Shown: positions 16,496 through 23,707, numbered from the stretch's first letter. The stretch is 64,000 bases of DNA from Actinomadura cremea (GCF_014648495.1 NZ_BMRF01000003.1:558001-622000), one strand, 5' to 3'. Notes: generated by a model not told the origin, from the letters alone. Made by a program: numbers and translations.

Positions 16496-16947
16496 CCGGC
16501 GACGGGGAGGTCCTGGACCCCGGCCTCGCGGCGGCCCAGGAGGCGCTGGTGCGGGCGGTGACGGCCGGCGGGCCGATGCCGCCCGGCTTCGACGCGGGCG
16601 CCGTCCGGGCCGCCGCGCGGAGCATCCTGCGCAAGCGGGCCGGGGAGGTCGCGCACGCGTGGCCCGCGCTGGCCGCCTCGTTCGGGACGTCCTGGGGCGA
16701 GGCGTTCGCGGCCTGGGCGGGGGAGCGGCCGACGCGCGGGGCGGCCCGGGACGGGCGCGACTTCGCCCGCGCCCACCGCGACGAGTTGACGCCCGACGCG
16801 GCGCGGGAACTGGCCCTCGCGGAGGCGCGGTGGTCGTATGGCCGCGAGGGCGCGCCGCGCCGCCGTGCCGCCGGGATCCGGCGGGTCCCCGGCGGGCTCG
16901 CGGTGGCGGTCCTCGGACGGGCGCGGGCACTGGCCCTCCGCCGCTGA
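16492..16947 (+). CDS. small partner protein of the DUF692 enzyme (SCO6045-like C-terminal domain)
   Basis: A 151-residue, mostly helical, Arg/Ala-rich protein starting with the ATGA overlap on the DUF692 gene. Segments such as ARSILRKRAGEVAHAWPALAASFGTSWGEAFAAWAGERPTRG match my memory of the C-terminal domain of Streptomyces SCO6045, which also neighbours a DUF692 gene. MNIO enzymes usually work with a small peptide-recognition partner (TglI, MbnC, DUF2063 in bufferin loci). This position suggests the same job, although the sequence is not recognisably DUF2063. No cysteines, membrane segments or signal peptide are seen. Confidence 0.7.
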   Translation: MTGDGEVLDPGLAAAQEALVRAVTAGGPMPPGFDAGAVRAAARSILRKRAGEVAHAWPALAASFGTSWGEAFAAWAGERPTRGAARDGRDFARAHRDELTPDAARELALAEARWSYGREGAPRRRAAGIRRVPGGLAVAVLGRARALALRR

Positions 16948-16990
16948 CTGGCTTAGCGGCGGACGTGCCCAAGCTCCCCGCGAACGACTA

Positions 16991-17002
16991 TGGTCTAGAC
17001 CA
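16991..17002. promoter_or_regulatory. DasR-type operator (dre) TGGTCTAGACCA
   Basis: A perfect 12-bp palindrome identical to the core of the DasR-responsive element of Streptomyces, lying 111 bp upstream of the phosphofructokinase start. DasR is the GntR regulator released by glucosamine 6-phosphate. Binding here is predicted from the site alone. Confidence 0.7.
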
Positions 17003-17112
17003 ATGGGCGGCGTGCCGGAACGGGCGGCGAACGTGCCGTGCGGCCGCGCGCCCACGATGAGTCCGAGCACGTGTATCGAGGGAGGAGACCGGTGGCGGGA
17101 CAAGGAGACGGC

Positions 17113-18138
17113 ATGCGCGTCGGAGTGCTGACCGGCGGCGGGGACTGCCCCGGCCTGAACGCGGTGATCCGCGCGGTCGTGCGCAAGGGCGTGCAGGTCT
17201 TCGGGTACGAGTTCGTGGGCTTCCGGGCCGGGTGGCGCGGTCCCCTCGAAGGCGACACCGTGGCCCTCGACGTCCAGGCCGTGCGGGGCATCCTGCCGCG
17301 CGGCGGCACGATCCTCGGGTCGTCCCGGACCAACCCGATCAAGGTCGAGGGCGGCGTCGAGCGGATCAAGGACAACCTGGCCGGGCTCGGCGTGGACGCC
17401 CTCATCGCCATCGGCGGCGAGGACACCCTCGGCGTCGCCCGCGAGCTGCACTCGCGCGGCGTGCAGGTCGTCGGCGTCCCCAAGACCATCGACAACGACC
17501 TGAACGCCACCGACTACACGTTCGGGTTCGACACCGCGGTGAACATCGGGGTGGAGGCCGTCGACCGGCTGCACACCACCGCCGAGAGCCACCACCGCGC
17601 GCTGATCTGCGAGGTCATGGGCCGGCACGCGGGCTGGATCGCGCTGCACGTCGGCATGGCCGCCGGCGCCAACGTCATCCTGATCCCCGAGCGGCCGTTC
17701 GACATCGACAAGGTCGTCGAGTACGTGGAGAGCCGGTTCAAGACCCGGTACGCGCCGATCATCGTGGTGTCCGAGGGCGCCCACCCGCTCGACGGGCAGA
17801 TGGAGCTCCAGACGGGCGAGCGCGACGCGTTCGGGCACGTCCGGCTCGGCGGCATCGGGCAGCGGCTCGCCGACGAGATCGAGAAGCGCACCGGCAAGGA
17901 GGCCCGCGCCACCGTGCTCGGCCACATCCAGCGCGGCGGCACCCCGAGCGCGTTCGACCGCGTGCTCGCCACCCGCCTCGGCCTGCAGGCGATCGACGCC
18001 GTCCGCGACGGCGACTACGGCAAGATGGTCGCGCTGCAGGGCACCGAGATCGTCCGGGTGGGCCTCGACGAGGCGACCAAGGAGCTGAAGACCGTCCCGC
18101 TGGAGCGCTACGAGGAGGCCGAAGTCTTCTTCGGCTGA
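17113..18138 (+). CDS. pfkA: 6-phosphofructokinase with PPi-dependent active-site signature
   Basis: A 341-residue phosphofructokinase of group A, making fructose 1,6-bisphosphate in glycolysis. It starts MRVGVLTGGGDCPGLNAVIR and contains PKTIDNDL, MGRHAGWIALHVG and HIQRGGTPSAFDR. Two residues set the phosphoryl donor: position 104 is Asp (GGED, against Gly in ATP enzymes) and position 124 is Lys (PKTIDND, against Gly in E. coli). Asp104 with Lys124 is the pattern of the pyrophosphate-dependent enzyme of Amycolatopsis, so use of PPi is predicted. AAGGAG lies upstream of ATG 17113. A dre-type operator precedes the gene, linking it to aminosugar sensing. The enzyme could still be bifunctional. 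Confidence 0.93.
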   Translation: MRVGVLTGGGDCPGLNAVIRAVVRKGVQVFGYEFVGFRAGWRGPLEGDTVALDVQAVRGILPRGGTILGSSRTNPIKVEGGVERIKDNLAGLGVDALIAIGGEDTLGVARELHSRGVQVVGVPKTIDNDLNATDYTFGFDTAVNIGVEAVDRLHTTAESHHRALICEVMGRHAGWIALHVGMAAGANVILIPERPFDIDKVVEYVESRFKTRYAPIIVVSEGAHPLDGQMELQTGERDAFGHVRLGGIGQRLADEIEKRTGKEARATVLGHIQRGGTPSAFDRVLATRLGLQAIDAVRDGDYGKMVALQGTEIVRVGLDEATKELKTVPLERYEEAEVFFG

Positions 18139-18242
18139 CGAACGGGATCCTCCCGGCGGGAACACCGATACCCGGTCGCGGCGTTGCGGCTTCTGGGCCA
18201 CACTGGTGGCCTGCCCCCGTTCGCCCCGCCAGGAGGATCCGC

Positions 18243-19478
18243 ATGACCACGCTCGACGCCGCGCCCGCCGTCGTCCGGGAGCATTCACCGGTCGACGGCG
18301 AGCCGTGCGTGCTGCTGAAACTGGGCGAGGTCGTCCTCAAGGGCAAGAACCGCGAGCAGTTCGAGCGCCGGCTCGCCGACAACGTCCGCACCGCCGTCCG
18401 TCCGATCGCCCGCGTCGACGTCATCCGCCGGCACGGCGTGTTCATCGTGCGCATGAAGGACGCGGACGTCCCCACCGTCGACCGGATCGCGCAGCGCATC
18501 AGCGACGTCATGGGCATCGTGTGGGCGCACCGCGCGTGGCGGGTCGGCAAGGACCTCGCCAGCGTCGAGCGCGCCGCCCTCGAGCTGATGGACGGGCGCG
18601 TCGGCTCGTTCGCCGTCCGGTCCCGGCGCCGCGACAAGCGGTTCCCGATGACCTCCACCGAGCTCGACCGGCACATCGGCGCGCTCGTCGGCGGCAAGTA
18701 CGGGCAGCCGGTCAAGCTCAAGAACCCCGAGCACACCCTCTCGATCGAGGTCGACCGCGACGAGGTGTTCGTGTTCTCCGGCGGGCTGCCCGGCCAGGGC
18801 GGCCTCCCGGTCGGGATGAGCGGACGCGCGCTGGTGCTGATGTCGGGCGGCATCGACTCGCCCGTCGCCGCCTACCGGATGATGCGCCGCGGCCTGCGCG
18901 TCGACTACCTGCACTTCTCCGGGATGCCGTTCACCGGCCCCGAGTCGATCTACAAGGCGTACGCGCTGGTCCGCGAGCTGGACAAGTTCCAGGGCGGGTC
19001 CCGGCTGTTCGTCGTCCCGTTCGGCAAGGCGCAGCAGCAGATCAAGTCGTCCGGTGCGGACCGGCTCGCGGTGATCGCGCAGCGCAGGCTGATGCTGCGC
19101 ACCGGCCAGGTCCTCGCCCACCGCCTGCGCGGCACCGCGCTGATCACCGGTGACGCGCTCGGCCAGGTGTCCAGCCAGACGCTCGCCAACATCACCGCCC
19201 TGGACGACGCGGTCGACCTGCCGATCCTGCGCCCCCTCGTCGGCATGGACAAGAGCGAGATCATGGACCAGGCGCGCCGTGTCCGCACCCTGTCGATCTC
19301 CGAGCTGCCCGACGAGGACTGCTGCACGATGCTCGCGCCGCGCCGCGCCGAGACCCGCGCGAAGATCGAGGACCTGCGCCAGATCGAGAAGCGCCTCGAC
19401 GTCGGGGAGCTCGCCGACCAGCTCGCCGCGTCCGTCCAGGAGCACCGCCCCGTCTACGGCGACACCGCCGCCTCCTGA
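18243..19478 (+). CDS. thiI: tRNA 4-thiouridine synthase ThiI (without rhodanese domain)
   Basis: A 411-residue ThiI. The N-terminal ferredoxin-like/THUMP part (LLKLGEVVLKGKNREQFERRL..) binds tRNA, and the PP-loop pyrophosphatase motif is SGGIDSPVAAYRM (about residue 201). It adenylates U8 of tRNA for sulfur insertion; in some bacteria it also supplies sulfur for the thiazole of thiamine. The C-terminal rhodanese domain of the E. coli enzyme is absent and the protein ends soon after PDEDCCTMLAPR, so a separate persulfide donor would be needed, as in other short ThiI proteins. AGGAGG lies upstream of ATG 18243. thiO-thiS-thiG lies 14 kb away. Confidence 0.93.
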   Translation: MTTLDAAPAVVREHSPVDGEPCVLLKLGEVVLKGKNREQFERRLADNVRTAVRPIARVDVIRRHGVFIVRMKDADVPTVDRIAQRISDVMGIVWAHRAWRVGKDLASVERAALELMDGRVGSFAVRSRRRDKRFPMTSTELDRHIGALVGGKYGQPVKLKNPEHTLSIEVDRDEVFVFSGGLPGQGGLPVGMSGRALVLMSGGIDSPVAAYRMMRRGLRVDYLHFSGMPFTGPESIYKAYALVRELDKFQGGSRLFVVPFGKAQQQIKSSGADRLAVIAQRRLMLRTGQVLAHRLRGTALITGDALGQVSSQTLANITALDDAVDLPILRPLVGMDKSEIMDQARRVRTLSISELPDEDCCTMLAPRRAETRAKIEDLRQIEKRLDVGELADQLAASVQEHRPVYGDTAAS

Positions 19479-19580
19479 CCCGGGGCCCGGCGCAGCCGGG
19501 CGGCCCCGTGCCCGGTCGCGGACGGTCCCGCCGACCGGCACCGGAACCGCCCGGCGGAAGCGCGCGGTCGGCGGCGGGGG

Positions 19581-20477
19581 TCAGCGGGGGTCGCCGGGGC
19601 GCGGCGGCTCGGGCCCGTCCGGGCCGAGGAGGGTGATCCGCTCGATCCGCACCACCCGGAACCGGCGCCCGGCGACCGTGATGCCGTTGCGGCCCGTGCC
19701 GTCCTCCATGAGTTCGGCCGCCGCCGCGAACTCGGCGGCGGCGGGCTCCTCGGGCCGCTCGATCACCGGGACGACGTGCCGGAAGTAGGTGACGAGCGAG
19801 TCCCGGGCCTGCTGCGGGCCGTCGTGCAGCCTGCCGACCGGACGCCACCGCCCGCCGCCCCGCTCGGCGACCGTGAACACCGGCGCGAGCGGCACCGGCG
19901 TCAGGAACGTCCCGTCCGGCTCGTTCCCGGCCGCGGCCGCCGCGTCCAGCACCTGGCACAGCAGCTCCGCCGAGGTGAGGTCCGAGCCGGTCTCGTCCTC
20001 GGGCAGCAGGTCGGGCTCGCCGCGCGGTGCCCGCCCGGACGGGTCCAGGTCGGTGGGCCGGGGCGGTTCGGGCCCGTCCGGTCCGGTGCGGACCAGTTGC
20101 TCGATCCGTACGATCCGGAACCGCAGCCCCGCCGCGCGCACCTCGTCGGACGGGTCGGCCTGCAGCCTGCGCGCCGCCGTCCGCAGCTCCCGTCCGGCGG
20201 CGCCGCCGGTCTCGGCGGCCCGGTCCTCCAGGTGGACGGCCAGCAGTTCCCGTGCGCCCTGCGGCAGCGGATCGCACGGGCACACCAGCCGCCACCCGCC
20301 CGCGACCCGCTCGGCCGCGGCGAACAGCGGACCGACGACCACCGGCTCCGGATACGCCGTCATGGCGCGGCGCGCGTCCGCCCGCAGCACCGCGGCCACC
20401 GGGTCGACGCCGTCCAGGTCCTCCGGGAACAGCCGTCCGCCGGAGTCCCCGTCGCCCGTCGTCATGCCGGCCATCAT
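19581..20477 (-). CDS. DUF5954-like protein with internal duplication
   Basis: A 298-residue soluble protein without recognisable catalytic motifs, matching my memory of the Streptomyces DUF5954 family. It is built from two similar halves, each ending in an almost identical block: RFRIVRIEQLVRTGPDGPEP (about 119-138) and RFRVVRIERITLLGPDGPEP (about 271-290), each followed by PRP. The duplication points to a fused dimer. Three in-frame ATGs (20477, 20474, 20465) are possible starts; GGAAGGG at 20479-20485 best fits 20474. A dre-like palindrome lies 27 bp upstream. The protein converges with thiI. Confidence 0.7.
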   Translation of the reverse strand: MMAGMTTGDGDSGGRLFPEDLDGVDPVAAVLRADARRAMTAYPEPVVVGPLFAAAERVAGGWRLVCPCDPLPQGARELLAVHLEDRAAETGGAAGRELRTAARRLQADPSDEVRAAGLRFRIVRIEQLVRTGPDGPEPPRPTDLDPSGRAPRGEPDLLPEDETGSDLTSAELLCQVLDAAAAAGNEPDGTFLTPVPLAPVFTVAERGGGRWRPVGRLHDGPQQARDSLVTYFRHVVPVIERPEEPAAAEFAAAAELMEDGTGRNGITVAGRRFRVVRIERITLLGPDGPEPPRPGDPR

Positions 20478-20503
20478 CCCTTCCGGGGCACGGTCACCGC
20501 GAG

Positions 20504-20515
20504 TGGTTCAGACCA
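20504..20515. promoter_or_regulatory. dre-like site TGGTTCAGACCA
   Basis: A near-palindrome matching 10 of 12 positions of the DasR-type core found at 16991, with the outer TGGT and ACCA intact. It lies just upstream of the DUF5954-like gene and in the 3' end of the EamA transcript. Confidence 0.3.
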
Positions 20516-20519
20516 ATCG

Positions 20520-21494
20520 TTATTTCCGTGAGGGCAGGACGATCAGCGGCAGCGCGGCGGCGACGAGGGCGAGGCCGACCGGCGCGAGGCCGCCGAGGTG
20601 CTCCCCGAGCAGGACGACGCCGAGGACGGCGGCGACCGCGGGTTCGGCGAGCGTCAGCGTCGTCGCGGCCGTGGCCGGGGTGCTGCGCAGGCCGCGGGCG
20701 AACAGCAGGTAGGCGCCGCCGGTCGCGACCACGCCGAGGTAGAGCGCGATGAGGGCGCCCTCGCCGGTCAGCATCCAGCCCGAGCCGGCGAACGGCAGGA
20801 CGGGAAGGAGCGGGACGGCCGCGACGCCGAACAGGGTCCCGACGACGGCGCGCTCGTCGCCGCCGCGGGCGATCAGGGCGGCCGTCACCGTGGTGTACGC
20901 CGCGTACGCGAGGCCGGACAGGGCCGCGAGGGCGATGCCCGCCGGGTCGGCGCCGGCGTCCTCGCCGCCGCCGACGAGCAGGGCGCACCCGGCGACGGCG
21001 GCGGCCGTCGCGAACGTCCAGCGGAGCGTCGGTGCGGTGCGGCGGACGGCGACGCCGATGAGCCCGGCGAACGCGGGCGCGGAGCCGATCGTGACGACGG
21101 TCGCGATGGCGACGCCGGTACGGGCCGCGGCCACGAAGAACGCCGTCTGGTAGACCGTGATCGCGACGGCGCCGAGCAGGACGAGGGGACGGGCGCCGCG
21201 GTCGGCGGCGAGCCGCCGCAGGCCCGCGCCGCGCCGGGCCGGGCCGGCCGAGACCAGTAGGACCAGCCCGCCGAGGACGATGCGCATCGCGGCGACCGAC
21301 AGGCTGGACGCACCGTCCGCGAACGTGCGGACTGTGCCGGTCGTCCCCCACAGGGACGCCGCCGCGAGGATGGGGAGGGCGCCCCCGCCCGGCAGCCCCC
21401 GCCCGGACGAGCCGGAGGCGGAGGCATGCCCGGACGGGGACGGGGACGGGGACGGGCGCGCGGACGTGCGGAACGCGGACGTGCGGAAGAACAC
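20520..21494 (-). CDS. EamA/DMT family transporter
   Basis: A 324-residue drug/metabolite transporter with two EamA repeats and ten predicted helices, starting at LPILAAASLWGTTGTVRTFA (first helix) and with AYAAYTTVTAALIARGG opening the second half. TLTLAEPAVAAVLGVVLLGEHL is the classical EamA repeat-2 ending. It probably exports a small metabolite or amino acid; the substrate is unknown. The first 40 residues before helix 1 are Ser/Pro/Gly-rich and look non-conserved, so the real start may be later than GTG 21494, although no better start codon is visible. The 175-nt leader holds a short ORF and two hairpins. It lies downstream of the DAHP synthase gene on the same strand. Confidence 0.85.
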   Translation of the reverse strand: MFFRTSAFRTSARPSPSPSPSGHASASGSSGRGLPGGGALPILAAASLWGTTGTVRTFADGASSLSVAAMRIVLGGLVLLVSAGPARRGAGLRRLAADRGARPLVLLGAVAITVYQTAFFVAAARTGVAIATVVTIGSAPAFAGLIGVAVRRTAPTLRWTFATAAAVAGCALLVGGGEDAGADPAGIALAALSGLAYAAYTTVTAALIARGGDERAVVGTLFGVAAVPLLPVLPFAGSGWMLTGEGALIALYLGVVATGGAYLLFARGLRSTPATAATTLTLAEPAVAAVLGVVLLGEHLGGLAPVGLALVAAALPLIVLPSRK

Positions 21495-21550
21495 GGAGTA
21501 CTGCTCCTGGACTCGAATCGGGAGAGGGATTCCGGATTCGGGGCGCAGGA

Positions 21551-21588
21551 CTGACCGGGCCGGGGCGCTCTCGCGCCGGGCCCGTCAG
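21551..21588 (-). terminator. strong leader hairpin with GAGA loop before the EamA gene
   Basis: On the minus strand a stem of three 5-bp blocks (CTGAC, GGGCC, GGCGC with their complements), separated by small bulges, is capped by a GAGA tetraloop. It lies between the short upstream ORF and the transporter start, with no U-run. It may be an attenuator, or a terminator for aroF read-through. Confidence 0.45.
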
Positions 21589-21620
21589 GACTCGAGGTCG
21601 GAACTACCGGTGGTCCACCA

Positions 21621-21641
21621 CGCCCCGTCAGGAGCGGGGCG
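21621..21641 (-). promoter_or_regulatory. hairpin covering the stop of the short leader ORF
   Basis: Perfect 7-bp arms (CGCCCCG/CGGGGCG) with a 7-nt loop. The loop contains the stop codon of the 13-residue leader ORF, so a ribosome finishing that ORF would melt the stem. Confidence 0.5.
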
Positions 21642-21669
21642 GCCCGCAGTTCGGGGTCCAGTACGCCAT
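21628..21669 (-). CDS. putative 13-residue leader peptide upstream of the EamA gene
   Basis: A short frame, MAYWTPNCGPPRS, begins 9 nt after a GATAAT -10-like hexamer (21684-21679) and ends inside the hairpin at 21621-21641. Its position at the 5' end of the transporter leader, immediately before two stable hairpins, suggests a regulatory uORF whose translation controls transporter expression. The peptide has single Tyr, Trp and Cys codons and two consecutive Pro codons that could slow ribosomes. It is unrecognised as a family, and no experimental homologue is known to me. Confidence 0.4.
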   Translation of the reverse strand: MAYWTPNCGPPRS

Positions 21670-21678
21670 GTTCCCGAC

Positions 21679-21684
21679 ATTATC
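21679..21684 (-). promoter_or_regulatory. -10-like GATAAT for the EamA leader
   Basis: TGATAAT on the minus strand (extended form) lies 9 nt before the leader ORF, with a CTGACG -35 candidate about 18 nt further upstream, inside the 3' end of aroF. Confidence 0.4.
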
Positions 21685-21705
21685 AGCCGTTTCGCGGGGT
21701 CGCCG

Positions 21706-22752
21706 TCAGGCCGGAACGGCGTCGACGTCCGGGTCCTGGGTGAGGGTCCGGCCGACCATCGGCGGCAGGTCCCGCACCACCTTCGCCAGCTCCCGCAGGT
21801 CGCCGTCCACGAGCGCCTGGGGGCCGTCGCACAGCGCGGTCTCCGGGTGCGGGTGGACGTCGATGATGACGCCGTCGGCGCCGATCGCGATCGCGGCGCG
21901 GGTCAGCGGCAGGACGAGGTCGCGGCTGCCGCCCGAGTGCGACGGGTCCACGATCACCGGCAGGTGGGAGAGGCGCTGCGCCACCGGGACCGCGGAGATG
22001 TCGAGGGTGTTGCGGGTGGCCCTCTCGAAGGTGCGGATGCCGCGCTCGCACAGCACGATGTCGAGGTTGCCGCGCTGCGCGACGTACTCGGCGGCCATCA
22101 GCCACTCCTCGATGGTGCCGTTCATGCCGCGCTTGAGCATCACCGGCTTGCCGGCCTCGCCGGCGGCCTGCAGCAGCGCGAAGTTCTGCGCGTTGCGGGT
22201 GCCGATCTGCAGCATGTCGGCGTAGGACGCGACGAGCTCGACGTCCGCCGCGTCCACGACCTCGGTGACGACCGGCATCCCGGTCTCCTCGCGGACGTCC
22301 GCGAGGATCTTCAGACCGGCCTCGCCGAGCCCCTGGAACGCGTACGGGGACGTGCGCGGCTTGAACGCGCCGCCGCGCAGCAGCGTCGCCCCGGCGGCCT
22401 TGGCCATCTGCGCGGCCTGCAGGGTCTGCTCGGGGGTCTCCACCGCGCACGGCCCGGCGATCAGCGTCATCGTGCCGGGGCCGACGGGGACACCGCCCAC
22501 CCGCACCACCGTGCGCTCGCCGTGGTTCTCCCGGCTCACCAGCTTGTACGGCGCCGAGATGCGGATGACGTCGCTGACGCCGCGCAGCCCGCGCAGGTTC
22601 AGCGAGCCGAACTGCTCGACGTCGCCGATCAGCCCGACGATCGTCCGCTCCACGCCGCGGCTGACGAAGGCGTCGCCCCCGGCCGTCTCGACCAGTGAGA
22701 CGACGCCGTTGACATCCGCTTCGGTGGCCTCCGGGGCCATGACGATCACCAT
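21706..22752 (-). CDS. aroF: 3-deoxy-7-phosphoheptulonate synthase (DAHP synthase, type I beta)
   Basis: A 348-residue enzyme condensing phosphoenolpyruvate and erythrose 4-phosphate, the entry step of the shikimate pathway. The first 90 residues are a ferredoxin-like regulatory domain (MVIVMAPEATEADVNGVVSLVETAGG..SAPYKLVSRE), as in the Thermotoga enzyme. The barrel carries IAGPCAVE, LRGGAFKPRTSPYAFQG, GTRNAQNFALL, LKRGMNGTIEEW, DPSHSGGSRDLV and the metal ligands in IDVHPHPE. GAGGAGAGGGAG lies before ATG 22752. The transcript begins with an aromatic leader peptide followed by a strong terminator, which predicts attenuation by charged aromatic tRNAs in addition to allosteric control through the N-terminal domain. 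Confidence 0.95.
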   Translation of the reverse strand: MVIVMAPEATEADVNGVVSLVETAGGDAFVSRGVERTIVGLIGDVEQFGSLNLRGLRGVSDVIRISAPYKLVSRENHGERTVVRVGGVPVGPGTMTLIAGPCAVETPEQTLQAAQMAKAAGATLLRGGAFKPRTSPYAFQGLGEAGLKILADVREETGMPVVTEVVDAADVELVASYADMLQIGTRNAQNFALLQAAGEAGKPVMLKRGMNGTIEEWLMAAEYVAQRGNLDIVLCERGIRTFERATRNTLDISAVPVAQRLSHLPVIVDPSHSGGSRDLVLPLTRAAIAIGADGVIIDVHPHPETALCDGPQALVDGDLRELAKVVRDLPPMVGRTLTQDPDVDAVPA

Positions 22753-22815
22753 GCCGTACTCCCTCTCCTCGTCCCGCGGGTCCCGGCGGTCCCGCGGGCG
22801 TCCCCTGAAACGACG

Positions 22816-22846
22816 GAAGCCCCGGGCCGACGCGGCCCGGGGCTTC
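22816..22846 (-). terminator. attenuator terminator in the aroF leader
   Basis: A perfect 13-bp stem (GAAGCCCCGGGCC and its complement) with a 5-nt loop lies between the leader peptide stop and the aroF start. On the minus strand it is followed by CGTCGTTTC rather than a clean U-tract. Confidence 0.8.
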
Positions 22847-22860
22847 TCGTTCGTGGTCTG

Positions 22861-22929
22861 TCAGCGCAGCGTCTGGCAGACCAGCCGTCCGGGCTGGTCG
22901 AACCAAAAGAAATAGACGACGTTGCGCAT
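22861..22929 (-). CDS. aromatic-residue leader peptide of aroF
   Basis: A 22-residue frame begins MRNVV and then carries the run YFFWF, five aromatic codons in succession, ending in ..CQTLR and TGA. It starts 7 nt after a TACGCT -10 box, so its mRNA is probably leaderless. Directly downstream are the terminator at 22816-22846 and then aroF. A ribosome stalling at the Tyr-Phe-Phe-Trp-Phe codons when aromatic aminoacyl-tRNAs are short would change folding of the leader and allow read-through. This is the classical attenuation layout; the peptide itself has no other expected function. Confidence 0.8.
   Translation of the reverse strand: MRNVVYFFWFDQPGRLVCQTLR
22879..22899 (-). promoter_or_regulatory. 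leader hairpin inside the aroF leader-peptide frame
   Basis: Perfect 8-bp arms GACCAGCC/GGCTGGTC with a CGGAC loop directly follow the aromatic codons. GGTCTG and CAGACC further downstream give a competing pairing that shares the 3' arm. These are the mutually exclusive stems expected of an attenuator. Confidence 0.65.
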
Positions 22930-22936
22930 GGGCCTC

Positions 22937-22942
22937 AGCGTA
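22937..22942 (-). promoter_or_regulatory. leaderless-type -10 box TACGCT for the aroF leader
   Basis: TACGCT on the minus strand ends 7 nt before the leader-peptide ATG 22929. Confidence 0.6.
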
Positions 22943-23018
22943 GCCGACCCCGGGCGGGGGTGGAGGCGAGGGGGCCGAATATGGCTCAGCTCACGCCGGA
23001 TGGCAGGATGGCCGCGTC

Positions 23019-23642
23019 ATGTCCCATCCCGAAGAGCCCACGCAGCAGCGGCGGGATCTGCCGCCCGGTCAGTACGTCCCCCGGGGATGGCCTGTCCTCC
23101 ACTATGGACCCGTGCCGAAGTTCCGTCCCAAGGACTGGGACTTCCGCGTCTTCGGTGCGACCGCGACGGGCGGGCAGCACCGGTGGACGTGGGACGAGTT
23201 CGACGCCCTGCCGAGGACCAAGGCCGTCGCCGACTTCCACTGCGTCACCAAGTTCACGATCCCCGACAACGAGTGGGAGGGCGTGGCGGGCTCGTCGATC
23301 GTGGAGCTGGCGCCGCCCGCCCCCGAGGTCACGCACGTGATGGTGTGGGCCGAGTACGGCTACAGCGCCAACATCCGGATGGCCGACTTCCTCGCCGACG
23401 GGACGATGTTCGCGACGCACCGCGACGGCGAGCGGCTCACGCCCGACCACGGCTTCCCGATCCGCATCGTCGTCCCGCACCTGTACGCGTGGAAGAGCGT
23501 GAAGTGGGTCCGCGGGGTGGAGTACCTGGTGAAGGACCGCCGGGGCTTCTGGGAGGAGCGCGGCTACCACAACGTCGCCGACCCGTGGCACGAGCAGCGG
23601 TACTCCTACCAGGAGGACGAGGGCGAGGCGCCGCCGCTCTAG
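23019..23642 (+). CDS. sulfite oxidase-like molybdopterin oxidoreductase
   Basis: A 207-residue protein consisting of the molybdopterin-binding fold of the sulfite oxidase/YedY group, without heme or dimerisation domains. The Mo-ligating cysteine is in DFHCVTKF (about residue 75), and downstream are GYSANIRM, DHGFPIRIVVPHLYAWKSVKWV and GYHNVADPW, all typical of this short actinobacterial and archaeal family. No Tat signal is present, so it acts in the cytosol. The substrate and electron partner are unknown. ATG 23019 is the first plausible start. It is divergent from the aroF leader. Confidence 0.92.
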   Translation: MSHPEEPTQQRRDLPPGQYVPRGWPVLHYGPVPKFRPKDWDFRVFGATATGGQHRWTWDEFDALPRTKAVADFHCVTKFTIPDNEWEGVAGSSIVELAPPAPEVTHVMVWAEYGYSANIRMADFLADGTMFATHRDGERLTPDHGFPIRIVVPHLYAWKSVKWVRGVEYLVKDRRGFWEERGYHNVADPWHEQRYSYQEDEGEAPPL

Positions 23643-23707
23643 GCGGCGTGGCCCATCCGAGACCTTCGTAAATGCCCAACACACCGACCCACGCCGACGA
23701 CAGCCGT

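Noticed and set aside
21500-21530. GATTCGAGTCC-like sequence resembling a tRNA T-loop
   Set aside because: No acceptor, D or anticodon arms can be folded around it; it is better explained as part of the EamA leader hairpins.
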